Below, piece by piece: positions 7,761 through 16,263 of a stretch of 64,000 nt of DNA. The stretch's first letter is position 1; each line of letters begins with the position of its first letter. The notes under the pieces were generated by a model that was given only the letters and a program-made list of their open reading frames with translations, was not told the DNA's origin and made no database searches. The DNA lies in assembly GCA_031556375.1 (NCBI GenBank), contig JAVBTA010000029.1, positions 51,913 through 115,912 on the forward strand. Direction: 5' to 3'. Source of the stretch: BNXB01 sp031556375. GTDB lineage: Bacteria > Bacteroidota > Bacteroidia > Bacteroidales > Azobacteroidaceae. The translations under genes were made by a program, and so were the position numbers.

Positions 7761-8037
7761 ACAAGAGATAAGATAGAATCATTCTCAAATTATCCTAAAA
7801 CATTTGTTAGACGAAATACAAAAAGCTAAAAAAAATAACAATATCTAAAACTTTGAACGAAGCTGTCTCATAATCAAAGTTAATTTATTGATATTTAAAT
7901 ATTTGAACTTAACATCAAAAGCTATCTGATAAAAAAGCGTAAAATACCTTCGTTTTTAATTAACACACACACATTATTAATCAAATGATATTGATAATCT
8001 TACACATTTCACTGTCGCCGTGGTGTACTAAGAAGAT

Positions 8038-8271
8038 TTACACAAAAAAAGTTAAGTTGATTTCATTACTACACACCATATCGTTAAACGCCCTTAATAT
8101 AGATTCAATAAATAAACAGACATCAGGAAAGGTTATGAAGAAAACATCATTTTGGAGAGAAGAATCCGTAACATATGGAGAGGATTCTAAGAATTTTTCT
8201 TTTAGTCTTTTATCTGCATTATATATCAAATTCATTACGAAATCAGAATCAAAATCATCAAATTCATTCAA
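8038..8271 (-). pseudogene. C-terminal portion of the frameshifted gene that starts at 8885
   Basis: The frame is open upstream of its first ATG (to about 8330) and reads FSLTKNRCEIILSLNEFDDF across the end of the previous frame. It then continues through NEFDDFDSDFVMNLIYNADK to a stop at 8038. Joining it to the 194-residue frame by a single base at the T6 run (plus-strand A6 at 8308-8313) gives a smooth protein of about 282 residues. Alone it has no convincing ribosome site. Confidence 0.5.
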
Positions 8272-8300
8272 ACTAAGAATGATTTCGCATCTATTCTTTG

Positions 8301-8885
8301 TTAATGAAAAAATTTCTCCGAAGATCTTATAAATAAGACGATATCATTTGAAGCTAACAAAAAAATCAATTTTCGTTCATTCTCCGGATTACTAATTAAT
8401 TTGTCAAATGCTACCGGATTAAAAGATATGACAACTTCATCTCCATCCTTTGGCCCTTTTTTAGCCAAACACCTTTGATTTTGGAATCTCAAATAGTAAT
8501 CATTTCCAGATATCTCAAAAAAATTCCGGATTTTCCCTTGGAGATTATATAATACATATCCCTCTCCTTTTCCTACATAACGCTTGTATGCATTATTTGA
8601 TCCGTCTATACTTTGAATATCAAATAAATATGCTAAAACCTGATCTTTAGTCAAACCATACTCAAACTGATACTCCGTTCCTGTTCCTACAATAGAGCAA
8701 CCCAAAAGGAGTTGCAACTTTTCTGTCGAAATATAGGAAAAATTTATCCCTTCAATACATTTTACTTTTTCCTCATCCGAGTCCTTATATATAATAAACA
8801 TCATTTCATTTATATGGTATTTGAGAAAAAAATCTCCATCCGATAACAAAACAAATTTGTTAAATATATCCCTGAATGTAATCAT
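8301..8885 (-). CDS. Unknown protein of the mobilization module, probably frameshifted near its 3' end
   Basis: This 194-residue frame starts 23 bases after the relaxase gene on the same strand. It has no signal peptide and no recognised family; it is mixed alpha/beta in appearance and ends KLIFLLASNDIVLFIRSSEK-FFH. Immediately at GAG-AAA-TTT-TTT-CAT-TAA one added T (or a -1 ribosomal slip on the T run) would carry translation into the frame that ends at 8038. That gives a protein of about 282 residues, whose extra part looks like genuine coding sequence. The position suggests an accessory mobilization or cargo gene. Confidence 0.55.
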   Translation of the reverse strand: MITFRDIFNKFVLLSDGDFFLKYHINEMMFIIYKDSDEEKVKCIEGINFSYISTEKLQLLLGCSIVGTGTEYQFEYGLTKDQVLAYLFDIQSIDGSNNAYKRYVGKGEGYVLYNLQGKIRNFFEISGNDYYLRFQNQRCLAKKGPKDGDEVVISFNPVAFDKLISNPENERKLIFLLASNDIVLFIRSSEKFFH

Positions 8886-8907
8886 AATTTTTCAGTTTTA
8901 CCTTTAC

Positions 8908-10269
8908 TTACTCCAAACTTGGACTTTTCCCTTTCTTCTTTTTAGATGAAAGGATTTTATATTGCTCTTTCTCATATTTCTTGCTTGAACTAAAATGAGG
9001 TGAAATTACATAGTCAGAAATATGCCTGTTTCTTATATTGTGAATGATATCTGAGTTATTGGCAATTTTACCTATTTCAGAATCCTGTCCATGAAAATGC
9101 TTCATTATATTACCAAAACTTAATCTTTTAGAGATTTCGGATCCTTTAAATGCAGTTGCATCATCTACATCTATAGAAAAAGAAATACCAACAATGCCTT
9201 TGCTGTTTTGAGATTCAATGACAGAGACTGACATTTCTTTCAACTTTAATTTGAATTCATCGTACGACAATGAATCTTTCAATGTTAAAAAAACAACTTC
9301 ATAAAGGTATTTTTTTTGCTCATCCGAAGTCATCCGGCTTTCAATTTTCTGCTTACCAGGAAATAGATATCCATACCGGTATTTCTGTGGCAAAGAAGTG
9401 TCTTTACAATAAAATCCGATATCTGGTAATCCATACACATAATAAGTCTTTCCTTTATCTGAAATAAGCCTCATATAGGTTTCTGATTTTTTTATCTGTG
9501 TATTAAAATTAGACAAGGAATCTGATTTCATATAGACGATATCCAATCTATTGAGAAGTTCATCCTTATATAGTTTATTGAACAATCCTTGTCTATCAAG
9601 CATAGCAACGATTTTTTTATATAATACATCTCCCCAAATCCCTCTATAATCATTATTTGTTTTAGGAATTGATAAATTTATTATAGGAAATAATGAATTT
9701 ATTTCCAATTTCAATGAGTAATCTTTAGCAGCCTTAATTAAAGCTTTATGAACATAATATTCCCTCAATTTACATTCTCCAAAGGTAAGTTTTTTAGTAT
9801 TCTTATGGCAATCTGTTTTGACTAGACCATATTTATCCTCCAACTCCCGGGTTATTTTCATTGATCTGTCATAATTATTAGAATCGTTTATCCAATTCCC
9901 CTTACTATCTATTGTTGTTAAAAGAATATGCAAGTGCAAATGTTCTTTATCCATATTGAAAAAAACAGCATGCATACTATCTGAATAACCCATTTTTTCA
10001 AGATATTCGTTGGCAATATTTAGAAATTTATCGTTATCAATTTTATCTTCTTTGTTTAGGTTCAGGATTATTTCCATAAACGTTTTTTTTACTCTGTCAT
10101 TGATTTTTTGTGCAAACTGAAAATCTGCTTTCATTTCCTTAGAATTTCTTCTTATGGCCTCTGTGCATATTAGCTCCGCATCTCTTTTTTCAATTTTTTC
10201 AAACTGATAATCAATTTTTCTACTGATCCTGGAAAATTCAGAAAATGGTTCACTTAATTTAGCGATCAT
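8908..10269 (-). CDS. mobB: Relaxase/mobilization nuclease (MbpB-like)
   Basis: This 453-residue protein has the relaxase three-histidine metal site (KEHLHLHILLTTID, residues about 109-122) and a Tyr near residue 21 (RKIDYQFEK) that could be the nicking nucleophile. Family members cut one strand at oriT, stay covalently bound to the 5' end and pilot the DNA through a conjugation pore supplied by another element. The C-terminal half is Lys/Ser-rich without a recognised domain. Its start overlaps the MobC-like gene by 11 bases. The symbol is by family convention only. Confidence 0.85.
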   Translation of the reverse strand: MIAKLSEPFSEFSRISRKIDYQFEKIEKRDAELICTEAIRRNSKEMKADFQFAQKINDRVKKTFMEIILNLNKEDKIDNDKFLNIANEYLEKMGYSDSMHAVFFNMDKEHLHLHILLTTIDSKGNWINDSNNYDRSMKITRELEDKYGLVKTDCHKNTKKLTFGECKLREYYVHKALIKAAKDYSLKLEINSLFPIINLSIPKTNNDYRGIWGDVLYKKIVAMLDRQGLFNKLYKDELLNRLDIVYMKSDSLSNFNTQIKKSETYMRLISDKGKTYYVYGLPDIGFYCKDTSLPQKYRYGYLFPGKQKIESRMTSDEQKKYLYEVVFLTLKDSLSYDEFKLKLKEMSVSVIESQNSKGIVGISFSIDVDDATAFKGSEISKRLSFGNIMKHFHGQDSEIGKIANNSDIIHNIRNRHISDYVISPHFSSSKKYEKEQYKILSSKKKKGKSPSLE

Positions 10270-10573
10270 AAATCAAACTTATTAACGAATAAACCTTATT
10301 AATCACATTTGTTATTGTTATCATCTCTCCAGAATTCTCATCAATAAAATGCCTGTTTGTATTCAACCACTTGGCAATTTGATTCAAATTTGTTCCAATT
10401 TTTTTAAGTTCAAAAACCATTTCTATATCACATTTTGAGGTGATTTGTTTATCCAGTACAACTTTCCGGATAAGATACGACAAAGGACGGTCGATTTTTT
10501 TTGCTTTTTCTCGTAATATTCCATACTCAATATCCGAGACCCTTAACGAAATTTTTCTTGTCTTTTTAGCCAT
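10259..10573 (-). CDS. mobC: MobC/MbpA-like mobilization accessory protein
   Basis: This 104-residue protein has a ribbon-helix-helix-like N-terminus (TRKISLRVSDIEYGILREKA) and the MobC signature IGTNLNQIAKWLN (residues about 69-81). Such proteins bind the oriT region, help the relaxase open the nick site and often repress the mob operon. It is directly upstream of and overlaps the relaxase gene. The non-coding DNA before it carries several inverted repeats suited to an origin of transfer. Confidence 0.8.
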   Translation of the reverse strand: MAKKTRKISLRVSDIEYGILREKAKKIDRPLSYLIRKVVLDKQITSKCDIEMVFELKKIGTNLNQIAKWLNTNRHFIDENSGEMITITNVINKVYSLISLIYDR

Positions 10574-10734
10574 ACTTTGAATACCATTTTCACAAATTTA
10601 GATTGTAATTTTATGGAAAACAACAGTAAAAATTTCATGATTACAAATTAAATTTTGCCTGCAATTATGAGAACGAAAATTAACTTTAATTAGGAGTAAA
10701 TCAACATCTAGTTTGACTCAACCTATTGTTTTCA

Positions 10735-10915
10735 TTTAATGTTTGAACGGCAGGGAAAACTCCCCCCTTCAACTCGGTTGAAGCAAGAGAGAAATGTCCG
10801 TACATCGTCGGACAATTCCATATCTTGCATAGGAAGTATATCAAGCTTTAAAAAAACACACGCAAATTATCAAAATTGAAAGAAAATCATTCGGATTTCC
10901 ATCTGATAATTTTGC
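10735..10915. other. Candidate origin of transfer (inverted-repeat cluster)
   Basis: The 500-base gap between mobC and the IS holds three hairpin-capable repeats: TTCAAC-TCG-GTTGAA at 10768-10782, TGTCCG...CGGACA at 10795-10814, and GCAAATTATCA...TGATAATTTTGC at 10862-10872/10904-10915 with an inner AAATC...GATTT. A run GGAAAACTCCCCCC precedes the first. Position next to mobC and the repeat density suggest oriT; part of it could instead be the ParA partition site. No nick-site consensus was checked. Confidence 0.45.
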
Positions 10916-11029
10916 AATCATATAATACAATAATTATTGAATATTATAATTAATGAATTAACACACTAATGTATAAATAAATATATTGTTAAATATGTAT
11001 AATAGTATACTAATGAATAAAATAAGTAA

Positions 11030-11037
11030 TATATTTG
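11030..11037 (+). promoter_or_regulatory. -7 box TATATTTG, probable original promoter of parA
   Basis: TATATTTG fits TAnnTTTG and is the last such box before the IS insertion. Before the insertion it would have given a leader of about 30 bases in front of parA. No clear -33 TTTG is seen. Confidence 0.35.
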
Positions 11038-11061
11038 TGAAGCGATTATTTAAACAACTAA

Positions 11062-11947
11062 GAAACTGTTTAAATTTTATTTTTGATTCTGTTAAGCATG
11101 AGTTTTATCATCGCCAACTGTATCATGGTCTGGCTTGTTTGCGGATGAAACTCAAAATCTTTACTGAGTCTCCTGTAGCTTTCAAACCAGGCGAAAGTTC
11201 TCTCGACAATCCATCTCTGTGGCAGAACTTGAAATTTAGCCGAATCATCCTTTCGTAGGACTATTTCAAGAATCCAACCGAAGGTTTTCTTTGTGTTGTC
11301 AACCAAATCACCCCTATAACCACCATCAGCAATAATCTTTATAAGCCTTGAAAATCGATATTTCAGTTCAGAGAGGACAAAAGGGGCTGATTTACTGTCG
11401 TGTATGTTAGCCGAATGTACAACTACTGCCATTAGTAGCCCCATCGTATCGACAACAATATGTCGCTTTCGCCCTTTTGTCTTTTTACCACCATCAATTC
11501 CTTTGCATAACCCACCGCTGCGGGTTGTCTTAACGGATTGAGAATCAATCAAGCCCAAACTTGGAGAGCGCTTTCTTCCGGCCCTTTTTCGGGTTAAATC
11601 GCGAAGGCGTTCATGTATTTCTTCAATGGTTCCATCCCATTTCCATTTGTTGAAATAGTAATAAACCAATTCCCACTTAGGAAAGTCTTTGGGAAGCATA
11701 CGCCACTGACAACCTGTTTTAAGCATGTAGAAAATCGCATTAAAAATATCTCTCAAACTGTGCTTCCGCTTGCGTTTATCGTTTAAAACGACTAATATTG
11801 TACTCCATTGACTATCGGTCAAGTTAGTTGAATAAGTTTTCATGTTTCTTTATGTGCTTGATATCCATAAAGATACGAAGAAAATGGCAATTAATCAACT
11901 GATAGTCAATGTTTTATTTTATATTTATTCTATTTTTAAACAGTTTC
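11062..11947 (-). mobile_element. Intact IS5-family insertion sequence, 886 bp
   Basis: Perfect 13-bp terminal inverted repeats GAAACTGTTTAAA (11062-11074) and TTTAAACAGTTTC (11935-11947) bound a single transposase gene. A 3-bp target duplication TAA flanks it (11059-11061 and 11948-11950), as expected for IS1031-like IS5 members. The element is complete and recent-looking, and it lies only three bases in front of the parA start codon, in the opposite orientation. Confidence 0.9.
11070..11843 (-). CDS. IS5-family DDE transposase
   Basis: This 257-residue protein is full length for the family. An N-terminal helical domain (TDSQWSTIL, later FYMLKTGCQWRMLPKDFP) precedes the DDE catalytic core: first Asp in LGLIDSQSVKTT, second in IIADGGYRG, and Glu in RWIVERTFAWFESYRRL. 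It catalyses cut-and-paste of the surrounding element. The gene ends inside the left terminal repeat, as is common for compact IS5 members. No frameshift is seen, so it should be active. Confidence 0.95.
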   Translation of the reverse strand: MKTYSTNLTDSQWSTILVVLNDKRKRKHSLRDIFNAIFYMLKTGCQWRMLPKDFPKWELVYYYFNKWKWDGTIEEIHERLRDLTRKRAGRKRSPSLGLIDSQSVKTTRSGGLCKGIDGGKKTKGRKRHIVVDTMGLLMAVVVHSANIHDSKSAPFVLSELKYRFSRLIKIIADGGYRGDLVDNTKKTFGWILEIVLRKDDSAKFQVLPQRWIVERTFAWFESYRRLSKDFEFHPQTSQTMIQLAMIKLMLNRIKNKI

Positions 11948-11953
11948 TAAACT

Positions 11954-12649
11954 ATGGGGAAATTAATTAAGGAAGGCATTATCATTTCCTTTGCCAATCA
12001 AAAAGGAGGAGTCGGAAAATCGACCATCACTGCTATACTGGCAGGTTATTTGCATTCTGCAGGAAAACAGGAACATGGATTTAAAGTTGCAATTGTCGAT
12101 GCAGATGATACACAAAGCACTCTTACTAGATTACGAAACCAAGAAGGCGGTTGTGAAAACGATTTCAAGATAATCAATATGCTGTCAAAAGATGTTCCAC
12201 AACGCATTGATTTTTTAAAAAAGAACTATGATATTATTCTGATCGATCTGCCTGGCAACATAAAACAGACAGGCGTATTGACCCTATATCATTTCATCGA
12301 TATTATAATAATTCCGATGCAAACCTCATTTCCCGATCTGGATAGCAGTATTTTATTTTACGAAAACACAATCATTCAAATTGTTGAAACAAGAAAGAGC
12401 CAGAATCTTAAGACAACAGTTTATGGAATGTTCAACAGAGTTAAAGCCAATCATACTGACTTCAAGGAATTATACGCCCAAAAAGATGACTTTAGAATTC
12501 CTATATTAGATCGATTTATAAAAGACACTGTTTCTACCAGAAGAAACATTTCGACCATTGAGGAAAATTCAATTGTAAATACAAATCACGAATTGAATTT
12601 ATTTTGCGAAGAAATTATTGAATTAATAAACAAACATATCCAATCATGA
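11954..12649 (+). CDS. parA: ParA/MinD-family partition ATPase
   Basis: This 231-residue protein has the deviant Walker A motif of ParA (ANQKGGVGKSTITA, residues about 15-28), a Walker A' Asp (VAIVDADDTQST) and Walker B (DIILIDLPGN). ParA ATPases position or segregate plasmids and some integrative elements together with a centromere-binding partner. It overlaps the next gene by four bases (ATGA). An IS5 element separates it from its probable promoter, so expression may now be low or come from the IS end. Confidence 0.88.
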   Translation: MGKLIKEGIIISFANQKGGVGKSTITAILAGYLHSAGKQEHGFKVAIVDADDTQSTLTRLRNQEGGCENDFKIINMLSKDVPQRIDFLKKNYDIILIDLPGNIKQTGVLTLYHFIDIIIIPMQTSFPDLDSSILFYENTIIQIVETRKSQNLKTTVYGMFNRVKANHTDFKELYAQKDDFRIPILDRFIKDTVSTRRNISTIEENSIVNTNHELNLFCEEIIELINKHIQS

Positions 12650-13005
12650 AGAAAAAGAACTCACTAAGCAACCTACTGACACTGGCAAAAGAAGTAGAAA
12701 GTGCATCTTCTGAAAAAAGTGCATCTATACCAACAAATTTACCGATCGATGACCACAATCTGATTTCCCCTTCAGCTTCGAAAGAAGAAAAAAGCAACTC
12801 GTCAAAAGATCTGAACGTTTATTTATCCCGGAGGAATAATAAATCAACAGAACCGACACGACTCCCGGTAGACATACATAAAAGGTTAAAAATGATATCT
12901 GTAGTTGCAGGCATATCAATTGAAGCTCTAGTTGCAAATATTATTGAAAAAATGCTACAAGACAATGAAAAAGAAATCAATGCGTATTTGAAGAAGAATT
13001 TTTGA
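12646..13005 (+). CDS. DUF3408-like protein, probable partner of ParA
   Basis: This 119-residue protein has a Ser/Lys-rich disordered first half and a C-terminal domain (VDIHKRLKMISVVAGISIEA, then NIIEKMLQDNEKEINAYL) typical of the DUF3408 proteins found beside ParA on Bacteroidales conjugative and mobilizable elements. The C-terminal part resembles a ribbon-helix-helix fold, which would suit DNA binding at a partition site. The start overlaps the parA stop (ATGA). It is convergent with the integrase gene, 7 bases away. Confidence 0.6.
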   Translation: MKKKNSLSNLLTLAKEVESASSEKSASIPTNLPIDDHNLISPSASKEEKSNSSKDLNVYLSRRNNKSTEPTRLPVDIHKRLKMISVVAGISIEALVANIIEKMLQDNEKEINAYLKKNF

Positions 13006-13012
13006 TTTGACT

Positions 13013-14386
13013 TTAGATCTTTTTCTCAAACAACCAATCAAGAAATTTTCGGTTACATTTGTCAATAATTGAAAAATCAGGTTCTATATAATAATCAGTA
13101 GTCCTATGCGACAAATCAACATGATTTAAACACAAAGCTACATCGTCTTCGCTTATTCCGAGTTTATTTCGCATAACAGAAGCTATGGTTCGTCTAGCAT
13201 CGTAATAATCAAATTTGAGAATTACAGAATCAGTCCTTAGTTGATCGAATTTGACTAAAGACATTTTCTTCAAGTCATTGAGTTCTTTGTTTTTAAATTG
13301 CTCAGAAAGTAACTTTTTAAGATGAGCTAAAATTTTGTTATTTTTATCAGTATCCCTAAATTTAGAATTTTCCAACATTATCAATCTATCCCTTATTTCA
13401 ATATTGATCTCGTCACAAATAGAATCTAAGCCTTTGTTAATCATTTTATTGAGAGCCTCCATATTTTTATACCAATCCCGGAAACAAAACAAATAATTGT
13501 TTTTTCCTTTACATTTATCAATGTAAGGCTTCAACTCCGGCTGTATCTCCATTGAAATAAACCCATTATCCAGTCGCTTATCTCGCACTTTAGATCGCTC
13601 ATATTGCACCCTTCCAAAACCACCTTTCTTCAACTCAAATAAATCTTTAGCATTTGCACCTAATGTCATTAAGGAAATTGCAAATAATAGTTGCGCCCTC
13701 TTGCCTCTAAGTGTCTTAGGATTATGATTCAAAATTTCCAACAATAGTTCTTTTGACAAAGTAGTAGGTTTTCGTGGCTTAACCACCGGAAAAGAATACT
13801 TCCGGAATGGATGGCCAAAAGAGAATCCTAAATCTTCATAATCATCAACACATCTGTTGTACATCGCTCTCAGTTTTCCGAGATAAGATACCTGACCATT
13901 TACTCCTACATTATTTTTTGACAAATATTTTTCAAAGTCCTTGATAAAACTCAATGTAATATTTTGTACCGGAATAGAATTACCTGAATAATTTACAAGA
14001 TGATTGTACGTGGCTCTATATATTTCTTTGCTTGGATCATTTTTTTGCAACATTTCAGATAATTGATCTTGAAAATATTTCATAAAATCAATCGATTCTC
14101 CAACAAGTGATTTTTTTTGAATTAAATCAACAATACCTTTGACATCATAATTTTCAACATCAACATCTTTAATTATCTCTCTATATCGAGATATTAAGAG
14201 ATTACATCCATCATTAATTTCTGCATTTTTTACAGTACGATTTTTTGAAATATCTTTTTCTCCAATATAATACTTTGTGGAAATATAAACATATCTCGAC
14301 TTCCAACCAATGCGAATGCTTACAGGATAATTCTTATCTTTACGTTGATATTGAAAAACAATATGGGTTTTGAAACTTACTTGCAT
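13013..14386 (-). CDS. int: Tyrosine recombinase/integrase of the element
   Basis: This 457-residue protein has an N-terminal arm-binding region, a SAM-like core-binding domain (about 100-200) and a C-terminal catalytic domain. Visible catalytic pieces are DARRTIASVMRN (box II Arg), CLNHVDLSHRTTDYYIEPD with the His and the nucleophile Tyr. The first Arg is not seen: the place reads LGANAKDLFELK, an Asn as in many Bacteroidetes element integrases. An insertion of about 70 residues (Lys-rich, 300-370) lies before box II. It faces the 3' end of tRNA-Val 145 bases away, the usual layout for integration at a tRNA. Confidence 0.88.
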   Translation of the reverse strand: MQVSFKTHIVFQYQRKDKNYPVSIRIGWKSRYVYISTKYYIGEKDISKNRTVKNAEINDGCNLLISRYREIIKDVDVENYDVKGIVDLIQKKSLVGESIDFMKYFQDQLSEMLQKNDPSKEIYRATYNHLVNYSGNSIPVQNITLSFIKDFEKYLSKNNVGVNGQVSYLGKLRAMYNRCVDDYEDLGFSFGHPFRKYSFPVVKPRKPTTLSKELLLEILNHNPKTLRGKRAQLLFAISLMTLGANAKDLFELKKGGFGRVQYERSKVRDKRLDNGFISMEIQPELKPYIDKCKGKNNYLFCFRDWYKNMEALNKMINKGLDSICDEINIEIRDRLIMLENSKFRDTDKNNKILAHLKKLLSEQFKNKELNDLKKMSLVKFDQLRTDSVILKFDYYDARRTIASVMRNKLGISEDDVALCLNHVDLSHRTTDYYIEPDFSIIDKCNRKFLDWLFEKKI

Positions 14387-14388
14387 TT

Positions 14389-14412
14389 TTTCGTGTCAAT
14401 TTTCGTGTCAAT
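14389..14412. repeat. Tandem 12-bp direct repeat upstream of the integrase
   Basis: TTTCGTGTCAAT occurs twice in direct succession immediately before the integrase start codon. On the integrase strand this reads as two ATTGACACGAAA boxes, so it may be a binding site for the integrase, an excisionase or a repressor. Confidence 0.6.
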
Positions 14413-14530
14413 TTTTATCAATTCCAAAGATACAAATTAAATTTCATCTGTAAAAATGAAGTAAAAAATTAATTTTCAGGATAGCTTTATAAGCCAGTAT
14501 TGATGCGGGAAAACATGTATTTATGAAGTG

Positions 14531-14605
14531 TGAACTGTGCTGGACTCGAACCAGCGACCCCTACCCTGTCAAGGTAATGCTCTGAACCAACTGAGCTAAC
14601 AGTCC
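14531..14605 (-). tRNA. tRNA-Val (anticodon GAC)
   Basis: Read on the minus strand a 75-base cloverleaf forms: acceptor GGACTGT/ACAGTTC (one G-T), D arm GCTC/GAGC, anticodon stem TTACC/GGTAG with loop TTGACAG (anticodon GAC, reads GUC/GUU), variable loop GGGTC and T arm GCTGG-TTCGAGT-CCAGC. CCA is not encoded. The 3' end faces the integrase, so this is the likely integration site of the accessory region to its left. Confidence 0.92.
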
Positions 14606-14675
14606 TTTTGCTTAAATAGCGCTGCAAAGGTAGTACTTTTTTGAAATTAATATATACAAATCTACTTTTTTGTGG

Positions 14676-14683
14676 TAACTTTG
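14676..14683 (+). promoter_or_regulatory. -7 box TAACTTTG upstream of lysS
   Basis: TAACTTTG matches the Bacteroidetes -7 consensus and lies 26 bases before the lysS ATG. No clear -33 TTTG was seen at the usual spacing. Confidence 0.55.
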
Positions 14684-14709
14684 CGGAAAATTACTAAACA
14701 ACGAAATAA

Positions 14710-16248
14710 ATGAGCATGCAAGAACTGAGCGAACAGGAAATATTTCGCCGCAACAGCCTTGAGAATTTACGCAACATGGGAATTAACCCATACCCTGCAG
14801 AAGAATATAAAGTAACCGGTTATTCCACAGAGATTAAAGCAACATTCCAGGACGATGCTCCCAGACGCGACATTACAGTCGCAGGACGGATTATGACCCG
14901 TCGTATCATGGGAAAAGCCGCGTTTATGGAACTTCAGGATTCCGAAGGACGTATTCAAATCTACATTTCAAGAGATGATATTTGTCCGGGAGAAGACAAG
15001 GAACTATACAATACTGTTTTCAAAAAATTACTGGATATCGGCGATTTTGTTGGAATCAAAGGATATGTCTTCCGCACTCAAATGGGTGAAATCTCCGTAC
15101 ATGCACAGGAATTGACCGTTCTTGCAAAATCTCTTCGTCCTCTACCTATCGTAAAATACAAAGACGGTGTGGCTTATGATGCTTTCGAAGATCCCGAAAT
15201 GCGTTATCGTCAGCGCTATGTTGACCTTGTCGTAAACGAAGGAATCAAAGATATTTTTGTAAAACGTACAAAAATATTCAACTCCATGCGCGAATTTTTC
15301 AATGCGAAAGGATATGTCGAAGTAGACACCCCTGTATTGCAAAGTATTCCGGGAGGAGCAGCTGCACGTCCGTTCATCACTCATCATAATGCATTGGATA
15401 TTCCATTATATCTTCGTATCGCAAACGAATTATACCTTAAACGATTGATCGTCGGCGGTTTTGAAGGCGTTTATGAGTTCTCCCGCAACTTCCGTAACGA
15501 AGGAATGGACCGCACTCACAATCCGGAGTTTACCTGTATGGAGATCTATGTTTCTTATAAAGATTACAACTGGATGATGTCCATGACTGAAAAGATGTTC
15601 GAAAAGATCTGTCTTGATGTATTGGGAACGACAGAAGTAAAAGTCGGAGATAATATTATCAGCTTCAAAGCTCCTTATCGCCGTGTTTCCATGATCGAAT
15701 CCATCAAAGAAAATACAGGTATCGACATTTCCGGCATGACTGAAGACCAGTTGCGTGATGTTTGCAAACAATTACATGTGGAACAAGACAATACAATGGG
15801 TAAAGGTAAACTCATCGATGAAATATTCGGTGAAAAATGCGAAGGAAAATATATCCAACCGACATTTATTACCGATTATCCGAAAGAAATGTCGCCCCTT
15901 TGTAAAGAACACCGCTCAAATCCGGAATTAACCGAACGTTTTGAATTAATGATCAATGGAAAAGAAGTAGCAAATGCTTATTCCGAGTTGAATGATCCGA
16001 TCGATCAACGCGAACGCTTCGAAGACCAACTTAAATTATCGGAAAAGGGAGACGACGAAGCGATGTTCATCGACCAGGACTTCCTTCGTGCATTGGAATA
16101 CGGTATGCCGCCTACATCCGGTATGGGAATAGGTATGGACCGCTTGGTAATGCTACTCACCGGACAAACATCGATTCAGGAAGTATTATTCTTCCCTCAG
16201 ATGCGTCCGGAAAAAACACAGAAAAAAGAAGAGGCTGAAACTGAATAA
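14710..16248 (+). CDS. lysS: Lysyl-tRNA synthetase, class II
   Basis: This 512-residue protein charges tRNA-Lys with lysine using ATP. The N-terminal OB-fold anticodon-binding domain (about 55-170, DITVAGRIMTRRIMGKAAFM) precedes the class II catalytic domain with motif 2 (FRNEGMDRTHNPEF, about 260) and motif 3 (GMGIGMDRLVMLL, about 473). The length is close to E. coli LysS. It begins the rightward gene group lysS-gpsA-pgi-HAD phosphatase, with 15 bases to gpsA, and marks the return to ordinary chromosomal base composition after the accessory region. Confidence 0.97.
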   Translation: MSMQELSEQEIFRRNSLENLRNMGINPYPAEEYKVTGYSTEIKATFQDDAPRRDITVAGRIMTRRIMGKAAFMELQDSEGRIQIYISRDDICPGEDKELYNTVFKKLLDIGDFVGIKGYVFRTQMGEISVHAQELTVLAKSLRPLPIVKYKDGVAYDAFEDPEMRYRQRYVDLVVNEGIKDIFVKRTKIFNSMREFFNAKGYVEVDTPVLQSIPGGAAARPFITHHNALDIPLYLRIANELYLKRLIVGGFEGVYEFSRNFRNEGMDRTHNPEFTCMEIYVSYKDYNWMMSMTEKMFEKICLDVLGTTEVKVGDNIISFKAPYRRVSMIESIKENTGIDISGMTEDQLRDVCKQLHVEQDNTMGKGKLIDEIFGEKCEGKYIQPTFITDYPKEMSPLCKEHRSNPELTERFELMINGKEVANAYSELNDPIDQRERFEDQLKLSEKGDDEAMFIDQDFLRALEYGMPPTSGMGIGMDRLVMLLTGQTSIQEVLFFPQMRPEKTQKKEEAETE

Positions 16249-16263
16249 AAAACACTTAGAATC

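Larger units (their letters stand above)
7287..8037. other. AT-rich intergenic region, about 750 bases
   Basis: Apart from the palindrome at 7600 and a 23-codon frame at 7689 I see no gene here. The stretch is very AT-rich with short A and T runs. It separates the lipoprotein pair from the mobilization genes and may contain an old element border, but no direct repeat was found. Confidence 0.4.

Noticed and set aside
7985..8332. 115-codon frame on the plus strand
   Set aside because: It is antisense to the frameshifted gene behind the relaxase, and the minus-strand reading fits the operon.
10986..11258. 90-codon frame running into the IS
   Set aside because: It crosses the IS left end and owes its length to transposase antisense; the pre-insertion sequence has a TAA at the site.
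1..14400. Second copy of the tRNA-Val 3' end marking the left border of the island
   Set aside because: Scanning by eye for the T-arm and acceptor sequence found none, so the left border is not called.
14389..14412. Possible CRISPR array
   Set aside because: Only two contiguous 12-bp repeats without spacers; no cas genes in the window.
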